In this document: piece by piece, positions 11,246 through 21,655 of the stretch
Layout of the letters: every line of letters starts with the position of its first letter
Position numbering within the stretch: the stretch's first letter is position 1
Assembly: GCA_033675265.1 (NCBI GenBank)
Contig: JAUJYZ010001161.1
Location: 33,501-97,500 of the forward strand
Direction: 5' to 3'
Source of the DNA: Actinostola sp. cb2023
Lineage: Eukaryota > Cnidaria > Anthozoa > Actiniaria > Actinostolidae
Length of the DNA: 64,000 nucleotides
Notes under the pieces: generated by a model
Told to the model about the DNA's origin: nothing
Database searches by the model: none
What the model saw: the letters and a program-made list of their open reading frames with translations, nothing else
Translations under genes and position numbers: made by a program

Positions 11246-14100
11246 CATTTGAAAACTAGCTTGAGTGCATTGTTGTCGAAATAACCAAACCACGGTCCAA
11301 ACCTTTTCTAATAAGCACATGGTACAGACCCCCAAGCTCACCCTCTGATCTCTTTTGCGAATTTGAAAAGGTGATTGATAAAATCGACGCGGAGGATCTA
11401 GAGTTGTATTTGCTCGGGGACCTGAACTCTGACTTAATGCCCGAAAATGTAAGCAATTGTAATGCTCGAGTTCTTACAAATATCCTTGATATTTACGGTC
11501 TGAGCCAGCTACTCACTGAACCAACCAGGGTCACGCCCACCTCACGGACCTTGATCGATGTCTGCATTACGAATTGTCCAGACAAAATAGTCAACTCTGG
11601 CGTCATCCACGTCGGCATCAGTGACCATTCGCTGGTTTATATGGGTGGAGGCTAAAAGGGATGCCTCAAAAGGACCTCATTAATATATAACAATAGAACG
11701 ATGCAGTAACACAATAGATTCGCTCTATTGTTTGACACTCGAAGGTCCTTTTGAGGCATCCCCCATTTAGCCGCCACCGTTTATATGACCCGCAAAACAC
11801 GTTATGAAAGAACAGGCGTTCATCGTGTAATAGAAACCCGTCTTTATAATAACTTTGATAAGGACGGGTTTCTGCAAGACCTCGCCCATAAACCATGGAG
11901 CACCGTTAGTTTACATACAAATCCTGACGACATGTGGCTTACTTGGCGATCAATGTTTATGGAAAGTGTAGATAAGTTCGCACCGGCCTCTTAAAAGAAA
12001 ACGAACTAAACATAAGAAATCTCCATGGATCACTAACGATCTATTACGACAAATACACAAGCGTAATTATCACAAGAAATTGGCAGTTACTACTAATGAC
12101 ATAGCGTACTGGGAGCAGTACAAAAATAGAAATCAAACAAATAACGACATTAAGGCCGCTAAAAAAACGGTATTTCATAGAAAATCTAATAAAACTAACC
12201 CGCGTAAGACATGGAGTCTTATAAACGAATTGAGCTCACGCAAATGTCACACTCGTAACATATATCTGAAATTAAGGTTAACGACCAAACAATCAATTCT
12301 GCCCAGGAAATGGCCGAGACATTTAATCGGTACTTCACCAATATCGGCCCATCTCTTGCGCAAGAAATCCCACCATCAACTGTCCAGCCTGAATATTACC
12401 TAAAGCCAACCAATAAAACCTTTTCCCTTAGAGCCCCCTCTATAAGTGCTGTTTGCAAATTATTATCTGAACTAAATGATAAAAAGGCCACAGGCTTAGA
12501 TGGGATTCCATGTAAGCTTCTAAAATTAGCAGCTGATATAGTTGGTCCATCTCTAGCGAACATATTCCGTTGTTCTATTGACACCTGTATTTTTCCAAAC
12601 GAGTGGAAGTTAGCCAAAGTAACTCCTATTTTTTAAAAAGGCCCCAAAAAACGACCTCAATAACTATCGCCCAATATCTGTCTTACCTGCTGTCTCAAAG
12701 ATTTTCGAAAGGCTTATTCACAACCAATTTTACGAATACCTAAATGAAAACCAGCTTCTAACCAATTGTCAGTCAGGTTTCCGCCCCCTTCATAGTACCC
12801 TAACAGCGCTACTCGAGGCTACCAATAACTGGTCTATTAACATCGACAATGGTCTTCTTAACGGAATTATATTTATTGACCTTAAAAAGGCCTTCGATAC
12901 TATCGACCATGAAATCGTCTTACAAAAACTTAAAAACTATGGAGTTGAGCAAAAATCCCTCACTTGGTTTCGTTCTTACCTTGACAGCAGGAACCAAAAA
13001 TGCAGCGTAAATGGCGCTATGTCGAATGCAAACAATATATGTTGTGGAGTACCTCAAGGAAGCATAATTGGCCCATTACTATTTTTGATCTACATCAACG
13101 ATTTGCCAAACTGCCTCGGTACAGCCTCCGCAAAAATGTTTGCTGACGATACAAGTATTAGCACTTCTGCCGGTAGCCTCGCTGAACTCGAGCCAATGAT
13201 AAATTCTGAACTTCATAATCTAAATTGTTGGTTAAGAGCAAATAAGCTAAGCCTTAACATTGCAAAAACTGAATTTATGGTCATAGGCTCCCGGCAGAAG
13301 TTGTTAGCTGAAGGGGACTATGATATTGTTGCAAATATCGAAAACACCAAAATCAAGAGAGTCGACCACACCAAATCCCTTGGTCTCATTATAGATGATC
13401 GGCTCTCTTGGAGTAAACACATTCACGAAATATGTAAGAAAATTGCTTCGGCTATAGGTGCACTTAAACGACTAAGACCCTTTGTCACTCAGGCGGTCGC
13501 TATCCTGATCTATAAAGCACTAATTTTACCACACTTTGATTATTGCAGTGCAGTATGGGATGGACTAAGTGGCCATCTGAGTGACAAAATTCAAAAACTG
13601 CAAAATCGTGCGGCAAGGGCTATCATGAGGGCAAACTATGACACCAGCTCTAGCGTTCTTCTTGAATAATTACGCTGGGACACTCTGTCTGTTCGCCGGA
13701 AAAAACAAAAAGTAATGCTTATGTTTAAGTCCATCCATGAATTAGCCCCACAATACTTACAAGACCTCTTTACTCTTCGCCACACCAATTATAATTTACG
13801 AAATTCTGATATTAAACTCGCACTGCCCAAGCCACGCACAAACTACCTTAAGCGAAGCTTTTCTTACAGCGGTGCTAAACTGTGGAATGACTTACCACAA
13901 AGTATCAGGTCAATCAGCTCACTTGATCAATTCAAGAGAGAAATTAACGGAATCAGTTTATGATCATTTAATTCCCACACGGCAATCATGTAAAACAGTA
14001 ACATATGATGTAACTTATTTTTAATATTTTAGATAGCCATTGTATTCTATTTATACTGATGATTTTACCGTGTTTCTAAATAAACTTTATGTATGTATGT
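11246..14100 (+). mobile_element. CR1/L2/Jockey-like LINE, 5'-truncated, several frameshifts
   Basis: Begins inside the apurinic-endonuclease domain (STWYRPPSS, LLGDLNSDL, GISDHSLVY), which is interrupted by a MITE at 11,644-11,778. It continues through the linker and RT: RPISVLPA region, FIDLKKAFDT, GVPQGSIIGP, the catalytic FADDT at about 13,140, and the post-RT domain ending at a stop at 13,961-13,963. Frame changes near 12,230 and 12,640 and a TAA at 13,667 make it inactive. The 3' end is AAATAAACTTT followed by a few TATG units, matching LINEs that end in short tandem repeats rather than poly(A). It is the same family as the copy at 21.7-24.3 kb but more decayed. Confidence 0.88.
11644..11778. 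mobile_element. 135-bp MITE with a perfect 9-bp target duplication
   Basis: GTTTATATG occurs at 11,635-11,643 and again at 11,779-11,787. Between them a 135-bp element begins GGTGGAGGCTAAAAGGG and ends with the near inverted complement, with arms of about 35 bp. A 9-bp duplication is typical of Mutator-like (MULE) transposition. Its removal restores the LINE endonuclease frame. Confidence 0.93.
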
Positions 14101-14403
14101 ATCAAGACACTGATCAAGACACTGAGCAAGACACTGAGCAAGACACTGATCTCAAGTATGTTAAGGCCTAGCCTCCTAAAGCAGACCCGTGTCCAGGCTT
14201 CAGTTTTACTTCGCTGGCCTCTGGGTCTGCTCAGTTGAACCATACATTCCTTTCCAGTGGATTAGCCAATCATAACGAACCTCTTAAAACTGTGGTGGTG
14301 CGGACTTTGACCTCTACAGACATCACCAACATCACGTGAACTGACAGTTCGTACTGAGCTTGAAGAGTTTTCAAGCTAGCGATGTGATGTTTTCAAAATT
14401 GCA
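13964..14403. other. LINE 3' UTR, short tandem repeat, no gene
   Basis: After the LINE tail there are four to five copies of an 11-12-bp unit (GATCAAGACACT, GAGCAAGACACT) at about 14,101-14,152, then unique sequence without a coding signal. Confidence 0.55.
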
Positions 14404-14568
14404 GTTGAATATCCACCAGCAAAAGTCAATCGATCCGAGGATCCGAGCGATTTATTTTGAACAAAAGGACTTGTTCGTCAACTTCCGACTGGTCATGGAA
14501 AGTCATTACTGATATATCAAGTGTTGAAACTGATCTACGACAACGGTACACACGATTCTGGTCATTTA
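14404..14568 (+). pseudogene. RecQ-like helicase fragment (Walker A)
   Basis: A first frame gives AIYFEQKDLFVN. After an apparent one-base loss at about 14,487 the next frame gives LPTGHGKSLLIYQVLKL, a P-loop of the GxGKS type in the context seen in RecQ-family DNA helicases (a hydrophobic strand, then LPTGxGKS, then YQ). Nothing after residue 30 resembles motif Ia or II, and an oppositely oriented fragment follows immediately. It is therefore a short pseudogene scrap, possibly from a transposon-amplified RecQ-like gene. Confidence 0.5.
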
Positions 14569-14786
14569 TTTACTTTTATAGCAAAGCAACTTCTGCAGAC
14601 AGACAAAGAGTTACCGTATTCAAAATATTCTTGTATGTCGATATCCAAAGTCCGGGACAAGATAATTAACTTTCGTTCGTCAGAATATTTCCGGGTTTTC
14701 CTCTCCTTTGACTCACTTTTGGCGCAAATAAAGCACAAGTCCTCGTTGATGATTTTCTTTGTAGTGTTATCATTATCTGTGGTCAT
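14562..14786 (-). pseudogene. Cys4 zinc-binding domain fragment
   Basis: A 74-codon minus-strand frame with CFIC near residue 18 and CRSC near residue 65, separated by a Lys/Arg-rich linker. The CxxC...CxxC layout resembles ZAD-like or other N-terminal zinc modules found in multi-copy invertebrate families. The frame starts with an ATG and ends shortly after a possible GTAAAT donor at the AIK codons, so it could be a first exon whose partner is lost. Function unknown. Confidence 0.35.
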
Positions 14787-14799
14787 TTAACCGGGTTTA

Positions 14800-15248
14800 A
14801 ACATCATTGATCAGATTATGAATTTTTAAAAACAAGCTAGAGATTTGCAACACGATATCTCTAAAAATAAGTCGAAGTGTGGGAACTGTTTTGGCACTGA
14901 TAATGGCTACTTTATGATAAACATTTCACTGATAAATAATAGTAGGATAGAGAAATTATGATATATAATTCATTGATAAAGGAATCAATAAGTTTATGTG
15001 ATAATTATTTGTGACTCGAAATTGACTCGTGGTTGACTCGTGACTCGTGTTTGACGCGGGCTCGAACATGACTCGTTCTGTGATAGAACTCTGCTTGTTC
15101 GATGTTGAAGTTATTTTTGACAAACATAATACTTGTGAGGTGACTCTTTAGGCCAAGACGGACACAAAAGCACTTATATTATGTTCTTTTCTCAGGAGGC
15201 TCAAGAACAATTCAGATAATCATGCATTATTAATTCGTTTGAGAAGCC
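14800..15248. other. No gene recognised
   Basis: AT-rich sequence with a short run of GACTCGTG-type words at about 15,012-15,075. No ORF of interest. Confidence 0.45.
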
Positions 15249-15365
15249 ATATCAACAACTCGTGCTTCGTGTTTCAACAGGGGATTCAAAACACCTCGAA
15301 ACAATAAAAGGCTTCATTAGTTTCTCGGTGTTTTGAACCCCTGATAAAACACGAGTTGTTGAAAT
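15249..15365. mobile_element. Short foldback element
   Basis: Arms beginning TATCAACAACTCGTG and ending CACGAGTTGTTGAAATA pair over about 45 bp, around a loop of about 30 bp. Confidence 0.8.
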
Positions 15366-15366
15366 A

Positions 15367-15645
15367 CACCTCTTCCAAAAATCGTTGTCCCCGCCGAAAG
15401 CAACAAGCAAGAAGTTGACGACCGCAAAGGGCATTGGGACTTTTTCCTTATTCATCCGTAGACATTTTGACAACATGCATTTTCAAATGGCCGAATAGTT
15501 CCAAATGATTGCTATTGGACGCTCGTAGGGATAACTTCTCAAGTACCACGGATAAATTAATTAATTAGGAGATTCCCAAAGTCCTTTGCGGTCGTCAGCT
15601 TCTTGCTTCTTGCTTTCGGCCCGGACAACGATATTTGGAATAGGG
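15367..15645. mobile_element. MITE-like inverted-repeat element
   Basis: Arms of about 60 bp. The left contains CGTTGTCCCCGCCGAAAGCA and the right contains its near complement TGCTTTCGGCCCGGACAACG. The interior is unique and non-coding. Confidence 0.75.
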
Positions 15646-15919
15646 GTATTACATGAAAGGCCGAACAAACAATCGATATTCGGCTGGAAAACGAGCGAAG
15701 CGAAAAGCACATGGAAAAAAACTCCATGGAACACGACGTATTTTGAACGATTCCGAATCGATAAAATGTCGACAACCAGACGAGTAAAACATCGGGTACA
15801 TCGTCGCTGATTTTCGATCACCTGACTAGTTCCGAACACTATGTAAGGGTTAGAGAATAACGCGAGTGCTTTATGGGATTTAGAGCTCCGAGCACACGAG
15901 TGTTTATTCTCTAACCGTT

Positions 15920-16897
15920 TTAGAATATAGTCATACTCACGAGAGTATTCTTTGGCTGCATGTCTGTTGCTTTCCCAAAGGAATACTGATTTCAAATGCA
16001 CATACGCTTATGCAAATCTGTTCAGTTGTGTGTGACTTCAGTGGAGTGAAGATGAATATCCGAAGCTTGAGGCTTTTAAATACGAAGCTTGCAACGCTAG
16101 AAAATACCGATATTTGTTGTGGAAATGAAGAGCAGAAATCTCAAAGTTTTTTCAAACCAGTTAGAACGGACGAAATTGAAAAACGAGAGAAATAATGAAC
16201 ACCAAAGAAAACTCAAGCACGATGTGGACATTTAATATATCGCAATAATCATATACGAAGAACTTGGATGACTGATGAATATCCGTACATCTACACTTCT
16301 TGTAGAACATGGAGAAACTCGTTTGTGATTTCATTTTGAAGAGTAAGTGACTCGCTACGTTTCTTTAGTGTTTAGTATAGTTATGATCTGTATTTCTGTA
16401 TCCGCAGTATTCATGTATTGATCTAGCTGCTTAACGAATCCAAATAACTGTGATTTATTGGATTATGATATAATAATATTTGAATAGTATTTGAAGATTA
16501 AACTAGGATTGTATTATAATATTTCTTGTATATAGTTTAGTACACGTTATTCATGTAGAGTGCAAATATTATATCCGTGAAATAAGCGCTAAGATTTAGT
16601 ACCAATTAACATTTTACAAGTAGAGAACAATGATAAAGCATTTGGTGCTATTTATTAGTACTATTTAGTTAACGATTTCACGGATATAATATTTGCGCTC
16701 TAGTATTCTCTAAGTTAGTCATTAGTATTTCCTATATAGAGAATACTAATAAGGCTTTGAAACAAAAGAAAACAAAGCTTTATTAGTATTCTCTATATAG
16801 AGAATACTAATGAATCCATTGATAAAGCTCCTTTATGAGATATAGAGCGCACAAATGCTGGGCGCTGATTGGTCGAGTGAGTATGACTATATTCTAA
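15920..16897. mobile_element. TIR element family T, copy A (978 bp)
   Basis: Termini TTAGAATATAGTCATACTCA and TGAGTATGACTATATTCTAA are exact inverted complements. The interior contains a second, palindromic motif, AGAGAATACTAATAA with its complement, around 16,700-16,810. A near-identical copy is at 26,187-27,183. The longest frame (about 61 codons) has no known domain, so this is a non-autonomous DNA transposon. Confidence 0.85.
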
Positions 16898-17505
16898 GGG
16901 AAGATTAGGATTACTTACTTACTAACGTACTTACTTACACACTCGATAGCATAGTATCCTATTTCACAACACTCTCAACTCGCACTCATTCTTTCCGAGC
17001 GTTGATCGAGCGCCTTTGTTTAGGGTGTAAGTTGTGTTTTGAATTCAGTTTTGCAGCGAGAGGGTTGGGTAGGGTGGGCCGTTCAACTTGTCTCGTGTGG
17101 CTCTTGATCGAAGGAATGAGAGAAAGAGAGAGAGCTCGTGTGTGCTAATATAGCTACTTTCATTGCCCCCGTGGGGATTACGAGTCCGTCCATTTTTGCA
17201 TGTTTAATATAATTTAAGTCTTCGTGCTTTATTTTCGAGTATTGTAAATAGTTCCACGCCAGACAACGCCAGAGTTATGGCACAGCCTGCCCTGAATCCA
17301 TGGAGGGTTTCCCCATTATAGGAAGACTCGTAAAGCCCCATAATATTTCCATGTACATGTATGATCTATATAGTACATTGAGTATTGGTATTCAATTGAT
17401 GGCAAGGGTTTTTTCATTATAAATAAGTTACAATAAAACGTTTTTAATCATTAAAATGATTACATCAGTTACATCAACAAATAAACTGTGAACATCAAAG
17501 AAAAA
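16898..17505. other. No gene recognised
   Basis: Contains ACTTACTT-type short repeats near 16,910-16,935 and a possible 3' flank of the minus-strand gene that ends at 17,506. Confidence 0.4.
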
Positions 17506-18775
17506 CTATGAACTTTTGTAGCCTCTTGGTTGAAGATGAAGTGTTTGATATCGTGTCCTTATATCCTCATATATGCAGGCTGGCCTGCATATATGAGGCC
17601 TGCAATGGCCTGGTATTATCCCACAAAGCCATCGAATTATCCATCGGTAGGCGACAGCTCTGATAAATCTGCAATAGGGAATAGAGAGTATATTAGATTG
17701 TAATCAGTAATGTCTTGATTAATTCCCCTACAAATGGCCAGATGGATATGGGTGCATTTGAATTCGATGAACACAATAATATAGCATTTCACTTTACTCT
17801 TGCAGTGGATGGCTACAGTTTGGTAGTTGAAATATCCAGATTTTAACTGAATACATTGAAAAATGATTTATCTTCTCATCATCACATTTATCAGAATAAT
17901 ATAATAATATGCCATACATACTTGATAATTACAGAGTATTTCCAATAATATATATAATTTTATACAAATGAGAGGGATTGAATGAGAAATATTGACCAGC
18001 AAAAAAAATTGCATTGAATTGATTCTTAGCAAAAGTTGAGGTGAAATTAAATCAATTCCTTTTCAGTATGCATGTTTGTCATCTTATATTGGCCTGTACT
18101 AGAACGCTTCGTCATTCAGGTGTTTGTATTTAAAATGAGATAAGCTTACTTGATTAACTGATAATATATCACATTAGAATTATCTAAACTTTGCAAGACA
18201 CTCACTCATTTTCGGTAACTCCGAAGGTACGATCTGCCATCTTTATTTCTGAGTATAACGGAGCGACCTGCAATAATACCGCTTTATTGGAGACGGCCTT
18301 GCAGTCTTCGTGCTCTGTTATGCAATTGATGTACTCAATGGAACCGTCAAATACCATTTTTCCCGATGCACTGATTACTTCTTGGCAGCATCGATACTCT
18401 AGCGCGCCCACTAAATTCTGGTTGCTGCAGCGTTCACACTTACACCTATCGATGAGAAAAACGGAGTTTATGTTTATTACTAGATCTTCCACGACTTCAG
18501 AGAGCAATATAAGTATAATACTAACCAAGAGTTGACTGGTACTGTTCCGTCTTGTCGAGCAGTAAGGATTTCTGGATCGAGTCAAACCGTCCATGTCTGG
18601 TTTCAGCTTCGTCATCTTCGAATCCACCATCGTCTGTGTCTGCTAAAGGTTCGTGCTCATATGGATTATAATGACTGTAAGCTACTCCAACTTCTTCCTC
18701 TTCATTATCTGAAGAATCTTCGATTCCTGTTGATTCCACGCTTATATCCGAGTCACTCTCTGATTCACTATCCAT
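17506..18775 (-). CDS. P2X7-C-terminal-like cysteine-rich protein, three exons
   Basis: Exon 1 starts at ATG 18,775 with a good start context (AACAAGATGG). It encodes an acidic Ser/Asp/Glu leader, the phrase NPYEHEPL (compare the PYxxEP motif of this family) and an RHGRF segment, to about 18,526. Exon 2 (18,445-18,206) follows an AG acceptor and carries CKCERC, a CC pair and INCITEHEDC. It ends at a GTGAGT donor. Exon 3 (17,668-17,506) follows TATTGCAG and gives FIRAVAYRWIIRW and a basic C-terminus to a TAG. Exons 2 and 3 join in frame. The order matches the cysteine-rich intracellular (ballast) domain at the P2X7 receptor C-terminus, which in many invertebrates occurs as stand-alone, multi-copy soluble proteins. 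No membrane segments are present. Caveat: the best exon 1 donor (18,525) is out of phase with exon 2, so a weaker donor at about 18,530-18,540 or decay must be assumed. Molecular function is unknown. Confidence 0.65.
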
Positions 18776-18846
18776 CTTGTTTAGTGTTGCTTTGTTGCTT
18801 TGTTGCTATGCCTATAGACTCCGGCCTAGAGTCTTTGCAACCAACG

Positions 18847-18854
18847 TGACGTCA
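18847..18854. promoter_or_regulatory. Consensus CRE (TGACGTCA)
   Basis: A perfect 8-bp palindromic CREB/ATF site about 72 bp upstream of the ATG of the minus-strand P2X7-like gene, where a proximal promoter would lie. An AP-1-like TTGACTC follows at about 18,863. Function is inferred from position only. Confidence 0.5.
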
Positions 18855-18989
18855 CCGAACCATTGACTCGCCCCAGTCTCCAGACCATGATTTGAAACAA
18901 AATAAACTACATTTGACCGTGAAAATTACGCCCTAATTTTTGTTCATTCGATTTTTTACGTTTATAGTAATTTATATAACATATCCATT

Positions 18990-20125
18990 TACTCAATTCA
19001 GAGGAAAATGGTTTCGCTTCATATGCACTTTAAGGTAACTCTTTAAACGAGCTTCTGCGGTGGATGACCTAAAGGGAGCGTCTAGCACGGCCCCTGGTGG
19101 TGTTGTCGGACGGAAAAGGTACCCTTTTCTGAGGTCGATCTTCAGCTGTTCATCATGTATCATCATGTACTTTTCTATCCCTAAAACTGGACAAATTGCG
19201 GTCTGTGGATTCCGTTTGAATCCGAAGGTGTTAGTGTTACCCTCCCTTAGGGTTTTTCCCCAAACGTGGTTGAACAGCAGGCCATCGTTATTGGGAAATC
19301 TTAACATTTCTGGGACCTTAACCTGGCCCATGTCCCCCGGTCTATCTCCACTAAAGAAGACAGCTTTAAATATATATAACAACTTTATTGAACAAATAAT
19401 ACAATACGTAATATTTTTCCAAAACTACGCCTGGTCCCTTGCAAGTATAAAGCGCTGCGTCGGAGAAAGACTCGACGACTGGAGACCAGCTTCAATGTGG
19501 GTAGTCAGTTGTACCAACTTGTCAATAAATAATGGGGTAGCCGGTTTCGGTTGAATACGAACCTGCAGCTGCTCAGCTGTGATCATCCGCAGGTAGTCCT
19601 TGACAGACTTGTTTGCTGCGGGGTTGCCAAGCCCAAACCGCTTGTCCCATTCACCATCCCGTCCATATGCGTGAACAATGGCACGTAGTTTCCCTATGTA
19701 AGAGTCTACTGTTTTATATGAGAGCCTTAGGGGGCAGTTACAGCTATGGACACCTTTACTGTCCAAGTGCTCACAGCCATTGTTATGTATCTGCGTTCTA
19801 CCGTTTTTATCTTTATTAATAAACACTAAGTAGCGACAAATATCCCGGGGGTAACAGTATTTAGTGTGGGAGAGCCTGGCAGGGCGCTCAAGAACTCTTC
19901 CAATTCTCGCTGAAGGGAATCATTTTTTGTTTGGCATAACTGGTAGCTTGGTCAAAGACATACAGCTGATGCAACCGCTCATCGATGTCACTCAGGTTCA
20001 CCTCCATAGTGCTTTTGGTTGTGATATAGAAATGACTTTCCTCTTATAGCCACAACGTTGGCAAAAACGAAAGTCGCAATCATTGGCATGGCTACACGTA
20101 GGGCACCGCACAGTGGGGGAGAAAA
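18990..20125 (-). pseudogene. Tyrosine recombinase of a DIRS/Ngaro-like retroelement, C-terminus lost
   Basis: Reading down from 20,125: a zinc ribbon (CPTCSHAND then FCQRCGY), a linker, a SAM-like core-binding segment (19,826-19,425: SYIGKLRAIVHAYGR, with a CEH...HSCNC pair), then the catalytic domain (19,382-18,993) with the first catalytic Arg in FSGDRPGDMGQVK and the conserved FNHVWGKTLR strand. The frame stops at 18,993 before any HxxR box or nucleophilic Tyr, so the enzyme cannot be active. Zinc ribbon plus YR next to an RT identifies a DIRS/Ngaro-class element, which integrates as circular DNA through the recombinase. Two frame changes separate the blocks. Confidence 0.8.
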
Positions 20126-21655
20126 TCTTGGCAACTCCTGGAAGTTCCATACGAAAGGAAAGAAATACGGCGAGCAAGCTTAGGGGTGAAATTCATGCGG
20201 ATCATTGGTTGCATGCTAAAAGACAGAAAAACAATGAGACACGTTAAGGTAGGAGTCACGTGTTTAATATGAACCTCACCATGAGTTACCATCGTAGAGT
20301 TAAATTTATCGCTTTTCGATATACTGTAATAGTCTTTTTATAAAACTTAATATAGTTCCCTTTTCTTTCTTTCTCTGTTTTCCCATTTCATTTACTTCGT
20401 GCAGCCAGGTGAATCACATTTATGTAAACGACAGTGAGAAGGCCCATAAATCACCTGCAATCCCCCAATGAGGGACCCAGCCTTGTCTCGAGGGTACTAG
20501 GAGGGCATTCTTATCTCCTTTTCTCGCCAGTCGTGCCGACCTCACAGAGCTTTGGATTATGGGCCACCAAAACCTCTCGGGGTAGACGTCGAGGACGACA
20601 AACGTGCACGATCGTTTTGGGGTTTCCAGGAATCGTAGTATTGGTCCTACCAGTCCCAAGAGGTGGGAACACATAGTCTTCGCAAGTAACCCACTTCACT
20701 GGCCACATTCTGGACGAATACATTAACTCCTAATGATCCAGGGCAACAAGTTGGAGTAAAGTGAGGCAACGGTTCACCGTTCATATCCGTCATGGTGTTT
20801 AAATCTAATGCCATCACGTCACATTTGTGGCCGGTCTCACCTCCAAACTGCTGCTGAACTTCATGCCAGACGGTGGGATGGAGTTTGCAGTCGATTAGTG
20901 ACAGTCGGCGAGATGGACCATCTGCTGGATTTTTCTACGAGGAGATATGCGTTATATGGAGTGATATGTTCAACTTTACCGTGATAAAGAAGAATTCCTT
21001 CATGGCTCGATTGAGCGCTATACTCCGTCCTCCTTGACTCTGCCATGTATGCACCACAGCCATATTATCTACCAATGCGTCCACCCAAACATTTCTCAGG
21101 GTATCACCGAACGACAGCAGCGTTTTGTTTAGGCTAGGGCTTCCTTTGTCGATATATCATTGTGATACTCTTCCTCCGTCCAATATTCTGATGTCACTTC
21201 CAATTACGATCATCCGTCCCCCCAGCCGTATCCTGAGGCATCCGAGGCCAGCGACACCTATATGTGGCGTTCAACCCTCCAAGGAAGAGGATCATCCCAC
21301 GATTCAAGGAAAAGCCAATGAGATATTTCTTCTCTCAGTATCTTGTCTATCTTCACCTGTTTATGTGTGCGCAAACCTTTCGAGATGGCATTGTTCATTT
21401 CTCTTGTGAATAACAGGGCACCTGGGATAGCCAAGGAGAATTGAAGGACACACACTTTCCCACTAGACGCTGTAGGGTCTTCACCGAGACCACTGAGCAC
21501 GTTAGCACTTTACGCACCAGTTCGATGAATTTCTCCTTCTTCTCTGGTATCAGATGAAACACCTGGTGACCAGAGTCCGAAATGAATCCCAGGTAAGCGA
21601 CAGTCTTTGATGGGCTCAGGATGGACTTTGCGATACCCAGAAAGTATCCCAACTT
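20126..21655 (-). pseudogene. DIRS/Ngaro-like RT thumb and RNase H remnant
   Basis: From 21,655 down: KLGYFLGIAKS, VAYLGFISDSG and LQRLVGKCVSF (the RT thumb region leading into RNase H). Several broken frames follow. These include WALFSREMNNAIS-type residues near 21,400, a VDNMAVVHTWQ-like RNase H strand near 21,060, and the C-terminal FPPLGTG and LLVPSRQGWVPHW segments near 20,680-20,470. It sits between the RT palm (across the LINE insertion) and the recombinase. The many stops show long inactivity. Confidence 0.7.
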
